DNA of 10,866 nucleotides from Demequinaceae bacterium UBA4004 (GTDB taxonomy: Bacteria > Actinomycetota > Actinomycetes > Actinomycetales > Demequinaceae), in the NCBI GenBank assembly GCA_002384765.1, contig DGBM01000175.1, forward strand, positions 2,239 to 13,104, written 5' to 3'. Under the pieces are notes generated by a model, which saw nothing but the letters and a program-made list of their open reading frames with translations, was not told the origin of the DNA and ran no database searches. The translations under genes and the position numbers were made by a program. Positions 6,903-10,866 of the stretch are shown piece by piece. Position 1 is the stretch's first letter, and the number at the start of each line of letters is the position of its first letter.

Positions 6903-6977
6903 CCGGTGTTCTCCTTCACCTTGTAGGTGTCTGATGAATGCTTGCGGTCGAGGATTTGTTCCCACTCAGCGCAGGCA

Positions 6978-6990
6978 TTGTGCACCACAA
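6978..6990. promoter_or_regulatory. Inverted repeat upstream of the DUF4193 gene, possible operator
   Basis: TTGTG-CAC-CACAA is a perfect 5-bp inverted repeat with a 3-bp centre, in the 105-bp gap between the inositol monophosphatase stop and the DUF4193 start, about 75 bases before that start. Its TTGT-N5-ACAA layout resembles regulator-binding half-sites, but it could equally be chance or part of the terminator region. Confidence 0.25.
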
Positions 6991-6991
6991 A

Positions 6992-7005
6992 TCGCGTTTA
7001 CGCGA
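6992..7005 (-). terminator. Short hairpin just after the inositol monophosphatase stop, weak terminator candidate
   Basis: On the minus strand TCGCG-TAAA-CGCGA forms a perfect 5-bp stem with a 4-base loop, beginning three bases after the TGA stop and followed by TTTGT. The stem is short and the T tract minimal, so termination would be weak; a second small inverted repeat follows immediately. Confidence 0.35.
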
Positions 7006-7007
7006 GT

Positions 7008-7832
7008 TCACGCGGGCGGCGACTCCCAGGGGCGTCGTGCGCCGGCGGCCTCGAGCACGTCACGGAGCTCATCCCAGACGCTCTCCGCCGCGGCAATCAG
7101 CAGGTGAGAGTCGGCCGGTCCGCCGTCAATTCCGCCGACCCTGATGCCCGCCTCGGACGCGACGAGGGCGCCCGCCGCAAAGTCCCAGGGCCGCAGCCCG
7201 TGCTCGTAATACGCGTCCATCTTGCCCTCCGCTACCAGGCACAGATCCACGCTCGCAGAACCGAGACGCCTGATGTCGCGCACCTGTGGGAGTACCTGCG
7301 CGACGATCTTGCCCTGAGCGGCCCGGCCTTCCGCTCGGTAGTTAAAGCCGGTCCCCAGCAGCGTCGCCGAGAGCGGTGGTCCCTCGGAACGCTGTAGCCG
7401 CTGTCCGTTACGCCATGCGCCGTGCCCCACAGCGGCCTTCCACTCGGTTCCCGAATCGCCGTACACCGCCCCGGCGAGAATCCGCCACGTCGACGGGTCC
7501 GTTCCACCCTCGACGGCGGCGACCGAGACGGCGAAGTGTGGAAGCCCGTAGAAGTAGTTCACGGTGCCGTCGATCGGGTCTACGACCCACGTCACTCCCG
7601 ACGTTCCGGACGTGTCCTCGCTCTCCTCACCCATGATCGCGTCGTCTGGACGCAACTGCGCGAGCCGCGAACGCAGCAGGCCCTCCGCAGCCACGTCCAT
7701 CTGAGTGACAATGTCGATGGGTGAGCTCTTGGTGGAGGTGACCTCGGCGCGCGCACGACCCTCGATCACCAGTTCTCCAGCCTCCCTGGCAAGGGTGGCT
7801 GCGATGTCCATGAGTTCCATTGGCGAGTGCAT
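7008..7832 (-). CDS. suhB: Inositol monophosphatase family protein (SuhB-like)
   Basis: This 274-residue Mg2+-dependent sugar-phosphate phosphatase most likely converts inositol-1-phosphate to inositol. In actinobacteria that reaction can feed phosphatidylinositol and mycothiol, although related enzymes accept other substrates. Metal-site motifs are intact: GEES (68-71), WVVDPIDGTVN (82-92, with Asp85 and Asp88) and WDFAAGALVASEAG (216-229, with Asp217). The TKSSPIDIVTQMD stretch (34-46) is the usual substrate-side motif. The start is the ATG with GGGAGG eight bases upstream; extension further upstream enters the divergent sepH gene and is not family sequence. Length is normal. It diverges from sepH over 72 bp. 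From memory it corresponds to Rv2701c (suhB); the polyphosphate glucokinase and sigA genes that follow there are absent here. Confidence 0.93.
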   Translation of the reverse strand: MHSPMELMDIAATLAREAGELVIEGRARAEVTSTKSSPIDIVTQMDVAAEGLLRSRLAQLRPDDAIMGEESEDTSGTSGVTWVVDPIDGTVNYFYGLPHFAVSVAAVEGGTDPSTWRILAGAVYGDSGTEWKAAVGHGAWRNGQRLQRSEGPPLSATLLGTGFNYRAEGRAAQGKIVAQVLPQVRDIRRLGSASVDLCLVAEGKMDAYYEHGLRPWDFAAGALVASEAGIRVGGIDGGPADSHLLIAAAESVWDELRDVLEAAGARRPWESPPA

Positions 7833-7859
7833 ACCAAGAGCCTCCCATATGATGCGCGG

Positions 7860-7873
7860 GCGCGGCGCCGCGC
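7860..7873. promoter_or_regulatory. 14-bp perfect palindrome between suhB and sepH
   Basis: GCGCGGCGCCGCGC is a perfect palindrome centred in the 72-bp divergent gap, near where the -35 zone of sepH would lie. It could be an operator serving either gene, but in a GC-rich genome short GC palindromes arise easily, so support is weak. Confidence 0.25.
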
Positions 7874-7892
7874 GCTTGGGCACCCAGCGTGG

Positions 7893-7898
7893 CACTCT
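7893..7898 (+). promoter_or_regulatory. Weak candidate -10 element of sepH
   Basis: CACTCT matches positions 2 and 6 of TANNNT and ends six bases before the sepH ATG, with no Shine-Dalgarno between. If used, the transcript would be leaderless. The match is imperfect, so this rests mainly on the absence of a ribosome site. Confidence 0.3.
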
Positions 7899-7904
7899 AG
7901 AGCA

Positions 7905-8906
7905 ATGACGGGATTGAGCCTCAAAGGACTGTCCGAAGACGGTACGCATCTCATCGTCGTCTCCACCGACGGTGATGAGCACCGACTCGCCATCTCGGAC
8001 GAACTGCGTGACCTCGTCCGCCATGCGCGCGTCATGCGACGCGACGAGGATGCTCCCGCGACGCGCCTCAGCCCGCGAGAGATCCAGCAACGCATCCGAG
8101 CCGGTCTCAACGCCACCGAACTGGCTGAACTCACGGGCGAACCCGTAGACGCGATCGCCAAGTTCGAGCCGCCCGTCTTGGCGGAGCGCGCGTACATCGT
8201 GCAGATGGCCCGGACCACGCGCATTGGCCGCGACACGACGGCGCCGACCTTGGGAGACCTGGTGGGCGATCGCCTTGCGGGGCGCGGGCTCGACCCGGAG
8301 GCCGTCGCGTGGGATGCGTGGCGAGAGATTGATGAGCCCTGGAAGGTTGCCGCCGACTATCGAGTCGATGGACGATCGGTCCGAGCGCTGTGGAGCTTCG
8401 ATCACGTGGCCAAGGCACTTACCGCCGAAGACGACGAGTCCACGTGGCTCACCGAGACGGAACTGTTGGATGCGCCGGTCCCCCGTCGCCACCTGAGCGC
8501 GGTGCGCGCGGAATCCGGCCCCATCCCCTTGCATCCGCATCGCCCGGCCAGTCCCACCGCGGCGGGGCCCGCCGCGGTCGACCAGGAGGCGGATCGCGAC
8601 ACCACCGACGCTCTGCTCGAGGACCTGGCGAGCCGCAGGGGCACACGCGAACCGCTTGAGATTGAGGACGATGACGACGACGCGTTCGAAGGCTTCGGTC
8701 CAGCGCGAGGCGGAGCATCCGACCGCTCCACGTCAATGCCCCACCCTGCCGGCAGCGCCCGCCCGGCGGCACCAGCGCCCGCTCACCTCGACTCCCCCGC
8801 CAGCACGCCGGAGACGCCCGTCGAAGGGGCCGACAAGCGGCCTCGCAAGGGCCGGGCGTCCGTGCCCAGCTGGGACGAGATCGTGTTTGGGTCCAAGAAC
8901 GACTGA
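7905..8906 (+). CDS. sepH: SepH, FtsZ-binding cell-division protein (DUF3071)
   Basis: SepH is an actinobacterial cytosolic protein that binds FtsZ and promotes Z-ring assembly (known from Streptomyces and mycobacteria). The 333-residue product has the family layout. A DUF3071 domain spans about residues 1-180 and opens with GLSLKGLSEDGTHLIV. It contains a helix-turn-helix-like segment at about 56-92 (LSPREIQQRIRAG, then TELAELTGEPVDAIAKFEPP) and a DEPWKVAADY block at 143-152. The remainder is Pro/Ala-rich and probably disordered, with an acidic run (EIEDDDDDAFEGF, 252-264). It closes with the conserved C-terminal motif KGRASVPSWDEIVFGS (315-330). The start is ATG giving the conserved MTGLSLKGL; an in-frame ATG 26 codons upstream lies in the divergent promoter region. 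It converges on the phosphodiesterase gene with a 47-bp gap. Confidence 0.94.
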   Translation: MTGLSLKGLSEDGTHLIVVSTDGDEHRLAISDELRDLVRHARVMRRDEDAPATRLSPREIQQRIRAGLNATELAELTGEPVDAIAKFEPPVLAERAYIVQMARTTRIGRDTTAPTLGDLVGDRLAGRGLDPEAVAWDAWREIDEPWKVAADYRVDGRSVRALWSFDHVAKALTAEDDESTWLTETELLDAPVPRRHLSAVRAESGPIPLHPHRPASPTAAGPAAVDQEADRDTTDALLEDLASRRGTREPLEIEDDDDDAFEGFGPARGGASDRSTSMPHPAGSARPAAPAPAHLDSPASTPETPVEGADKRPRKGRASVPSWDEIVFGSKND

Positions 8907-8913
8907 CCCGGGA

Positions 8914-8929
8914 GCTCTCCAACGAGAGC
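8914..8929. terminator. Hairpin between convergent sepH and phosphodiesterase genes, weak bidirectional terminator
   Basis: GCTCTC-CAAC-GAGAGC is a perfect 6-bp stem with a 4-base loop, eight bases after the sepH stop and in the 47-bp gap between convergent genes. No T tract follows in either direction, so intrinsic termination would be inefficient. Position is the main support. Confidence 0.4.
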
Positions 8930-8953
8930 CTCGCGTCATGTGGCTCGCCGCCG

Positions 8954-10120
8954 TCAGTTTCCCGCGGCAATGAGCAGCGGTATGCGCAACTCCTCTGGCG
9001 TGAGAGAGCCGTGCATCCCGATCAGCGCCATGGACTGACTCCTTTGCACACGCGAGTCCACAACCGTGGCACGCCCGGCCATGGCCACGACGATGTCGCC
9101 AATGCGATCTCTCGCCTCGAGCGAGATGGGGCCAAACAGTCCGGCCACCTCGGCCTCCTGACGCGTCAGCACCACGCCGAAATCGCCAAGGACTGACTGC
9201 CATCGTTCCGCCACGGCGGCGACGTCCGACTCGTCTACATGCAGATGCAGAGCCCGCGGCTCCCCCGCAACCAGTTCGACGTCTTGGGCTAGGGCAGGCG
9301 TCAAGCCCACATCCCAGCGGGGAGCTCCTGAAACGTCCACCATGCCGTGATCGGCGGTCACCACCATCACGGAATCCCGGGGAAGACCGTCCGCGAGTCG
9401 ACGCAACTCGCGGTCGGCATCCTCGAGCGCCGCAACCCACTGATCCGACTGCCACCCATAGCGATGACCCTCGGCGTCAATCTCGCCCCAGTAGCAATAC
9501 GACACGCCCGGCCGCTGTGCGACGCCGAGGGCGACGTCGATGCGGTCCGCCAGGTGTTCGGCTCCGATGAACTGTCCGCCGCGTAATACGGCGTGGGTGA
9601 GACCGGAACCGCCAAAGGTCCGCTTCCCCAGCGTGGTGACGGTGAAACCTTCCCGGTCCGCCTCGGCAAGGAGCGACGGCATCGGTTGCCACTCTTCCGC
9701 TCGGTATGCACCCTCCCACGAGATCAGGTTCGCCAGTTCACCGGTGCGCGGATTGCGAGCGGTGTAGCCCGACATTCCGGTGCGGCCGGCAGGGAGCCCC
9801 GTGCCAAAGAGCGCCAGGGAGGCTGCCGTGGTGGTGGGAAAGCCCGCCGTCACCACGGCCGATTCGATGCTGCGCAAGAACGGCGCGTGCCCCTTGCGCG
9901 CCTCCAGTGCCAGGTGTCCGAGGCCATCCAAGAGCACCACGACAACGTGGCGCGCCGTGGGGATCGCCAACCGCACCAGGTCGGCCTCCGCATCCCGATG
10001 CTTGACAGCGTGACCGGCGCCGATCGCGGCAAGCGCCCCCGAAAGCACGGCCCCGAGCTCGTGGCCGCCGTAGTCGGGCAGTTCCAGGCCAGCCGCCGCG
10101 AGGCGCTCGCGGGGATCCAC
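8954..10120 (-). CDS. Type I phosphodiesterase/nucleotide pyrophosphatase family protein (alkaline phosphatase superfamily)
   Basis: This 388-residue hydrolase is of the metal-dependent alkaline phosphatase superfamily, closest in style to nucleotide pyrophosphatase/phosphodiesterases (PF01663). All expected two-zinc residues are visible: VVVLLDGLGH (60-69, metal Asp65), FPTTTAAS (94-101, nucleophile Thr, probably Thr98) leading to GTGLPAGRTGMSGY (106-119), YWGEIDAEGHRYG (210-222, Asp215 and His219), VVTADHGM (253-260, Asp257 and His258) and IGMHGSLTPEE (367-377, His370). No signal peptide or membrane segment is seen, so it is probably cytosolic, unlike many family members. Its substrate is unknown. 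The start is a GTG two bases after the DUF5998 stop, without a good ribosome site, so it is probably translated by coupling. Confidence 0.9.
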   Translation of the reverse strand: MDPRERLAAAGLELPDYGGHELGAVLSGALAAIGAGHAVKHRDAEADLVRLAIPTARHVVVVLLDGLGHLALEARKGHAPFLRSIESAVVTAGFPTTTAASLALFGTGLPAGRTGMSGYTARNPRTGELANLISWEGAYRAEEWQPMPSLLAEADREGFTVTTLGKRTFGGSGLTHAVLRGGQFIGAEHLADRIDVALGVAQRPGVSYCYWGEIDAEGHRYGWQSDQWVAALEDADRELRRLADGLPRDSVMVVTADHGMVDVSGAPRWDVGLTPALAQDVELVAGEPRALHLHVDESDVAAVAERWQSVLGDFGVVLTRQEAEVAGLFGPISLEARDRIGDIVVAMAGRATVVDSRVQRSQSMALIGMHGSLTPEELRIPLLIAAGN

Positions 10121-10122
10121 TG

Positions 10123-10692
10123 CTAGTGGCCCGCCGCGCGCTGAAGGGTCTTCGTAAAGTCCTCAAGCGCGCGCACCGTCTTCGCGCCATCGGCGATGAC
10201 GCTGACGCGCGCCAGGGTGTCGTCACCGGTGATGTCTCCCGTGTAGCCGTGGTCTGCGTCGCAAGATTCGTCGCCGCACGTGGCGGGTTCCAGGTCCACG
10301 CGCGAGTGGATGCCCCAGCCGACGGCGAGCACCAGTTCACTCGGAACGTCGCCCTCCCGGAAGGATTCGGGCTCGACCACCACGTGGGTGAGCGCAACGG
10401 AGGTCACCACGCGCAACGGGGCGCTTTCCACTGTTGCCGATGCCGCCGGTACACCGCCGCTTTCCGGTCCCGCACCATCGTCGATGTGCACGCGGATCAG
10501 CCGTGAGTCGGTCAGCACCAGCACGGTCATGTGACGACGCACCTCGGACGTGTCAAAGGTGGTCTCGGCGTGCACAAAGTGGCCGCGGACCTCCTCCTCA
10601 CCGATGGCATTCTTGAGGACGTGGTTGGCCAAGGCAGGGTAGTACCCGGCCCCCACGACGGCCCGGGCGAGGGATGTCGACATGCCTCGCAT
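10123..10692 (-). CDS. DUF5998 family protein of unknown function
   Basis: This 189-residue soluble protein matches the actinobacterial DUF5998 pattern: an N-terminal AVVGAGYYPALANHVL helix (11-26), HAETTFD (41-47), a beta-rich middle (TVLVLTDSRLIRVHIDD, 56-72), VVTSVALTHVV (95-105) and a distinctive CGDESCDADHGYTGD stretch (139-153) whose Cys139, Cys144 and His148 could bind metal. The middle resembles a PH-like bacterial domain, but I would not assert a function. Two starts are possible: ATG at 10692, preceded by AGGTG with suitable spacing, and ATG at 10683 (MSTSLAR), whose only purine run abuts the codon. I chose the first. The gene is followed two bases later by the phosphodiesterase gene, so the two are one operon. 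It diverges from the topoisomerase gene over 87 bp. Confidence 0.85.
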   Translation of the reverse strand: MRGMSTSLARAVVGAGYYPALANHVLKNAIGEEEVRGHFVHAETTFDTSEVRRHMTVLVLTDSRLIRVHIDDGAGPESGGVPAASATVESAPLRVVTSVALTHVVVEPESFREGDVPSELVLAVGWGIHSRVDLEPATCGDESCDADHGYTGDITGDDTLARVSVIADGAKTVRALEDFTKTLQRAAGH

Positions 10693-10779
10693 TGTGTCAC
10701 CTGCTCGCGTGGCGTGGCTAACCGCCCGCCGCTTCGCGCGAGACAATGCCGTGAGTCCCCATCCTGAACGGAGTGATGC

Positions 10780-10866
10780 ATGCCCGAGTCCGAGGCCCAG
10801 ATCGTCGATATTGACGTGAGCGCCGAGATGGAGGCGTCGTTTCTGGAGTACGCCTACTCGGTCATC
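10780..10866 (+). CDS. parC: DNA topoisomerase IV subunit A / GyrA-family protein, N-terminal fragment
   Basis: Only the first 29 codons are in the window. They read MPESEAQIVDIDVSAEM followed by EASFLEYAYSVI, the start of the GyrA/ParC breakage-reunion domain; the ancestral block in GyrA is of the form EM..S.LDYAMSVI. The FLEYAYSVI variant is, as I recall, typical of the second actinobacterial GyrA-like protein (ParC/GyrA2) rather than the main GyrA. Type II topoisomerase A subunits cut and rejoin DNA with a partner ATPase subunit to decatenate or relax chromosomes. The ATG has GGAG (10770-10773) six bases upstream. A GACAAT hexamer at 10742-10747 is a possible but poor -10. The catalytic tyrosine lies beyond the window. 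Confidence 0.88.
   Translation, partial: MPESEAQIVDIDVSAEMEASFLEYAYSVI

Noticed and set aside
7833..8540. N-terminal extension of the inositol monophosphatase by 236 codons
   Set aside because: The extension is antisense to sepH and the divergent promoter gap; the internal ATG has a good GGGAGG site and family start.
1..10866. Mobile elements, CRISPR arrays, tRNA/rRNA genes or a foreign island
   Set aside because: No transposase or integrase motifs, no spaced direct repeats and no tRNA-like cloverleaf were seen. Gene content is conserved actinobacterial core with uniform composition.

Overview
The window is high-GC, densely coding chromosomal DNA from an actinobacterium. The evidence is a set of actinobacterial signature genes in one place: sepH (a DUF3071-type cell-division protein), DUF4193, DUF3159, DUF5998, paired CeoB/CeoC-type RCK proteins and an actinobacterial-style aconitase. 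Several starts look leaderless, which also fits. The lineage is probably Micrococcales, but the sequence alone does not settle this. There is no sign of mobile DNA, CRISPR, tRNA or rRNA, and no gene-free stretch longer than about 110 bases.

Layout, left to right. Bases 1-710 (-): the N-terminal quarter of aconitase, running off the left edge. Bases 760-3848 (-): a two-gene operon in which a KimA-like APC-superfamily permease is followed, with an ATGA overlap, by a TrmA/RlmD-type RNA uridine methyltransferase. Bases 3889-5225 (+): two small RCK (TrkA-type) potassium-transport regulators, also joined by an ATGA overlap and diverging from the permease across only 40 bp. Bases 5155-6562 (-): dut, then a small OB-fold protein, then a DUF3159 membrane protein, joined by 4-bp overlaps; the last one overlaps the second RCK gene tail-to-tail by 71 bp. 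Bases 6603-6902 (-): DUF4193 zinc-ribbon protein. Bases 7008-7832 (-): inositol monophosphatase family protein. Bases 7905-8906 (+): sepH. Bases 8954-10692 (-): DUF5998 followed two bases later by a type I phosphodiesterase/nucleotide pyrophosphatase family enzyme. Base 10780 onward (+): the first 29 codons of a GyrA/ParC-family topoisomerase subunit.

From memory, the block from the methyltransferase to the inositol monophosphatase follows the order and orientation of Mycobacterium tuberculosis Rv2689c-Rv2701c, without the DUF3093 and cei genes found there. It is therefore largely an old, conserved actinobacterial neighbourhood rather than an accessory island. The part most worth a second look is the potassium module: a KimA-like transporter with substitutions at two presumed ion-site positions, divergent from two RCK proteins, with both starts apparently leaderless inside one 40-bp spacer. 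Other themes are nucleotide hygiene (dut), RNA modification, cell division (sepH) and chromosome topology (parC).
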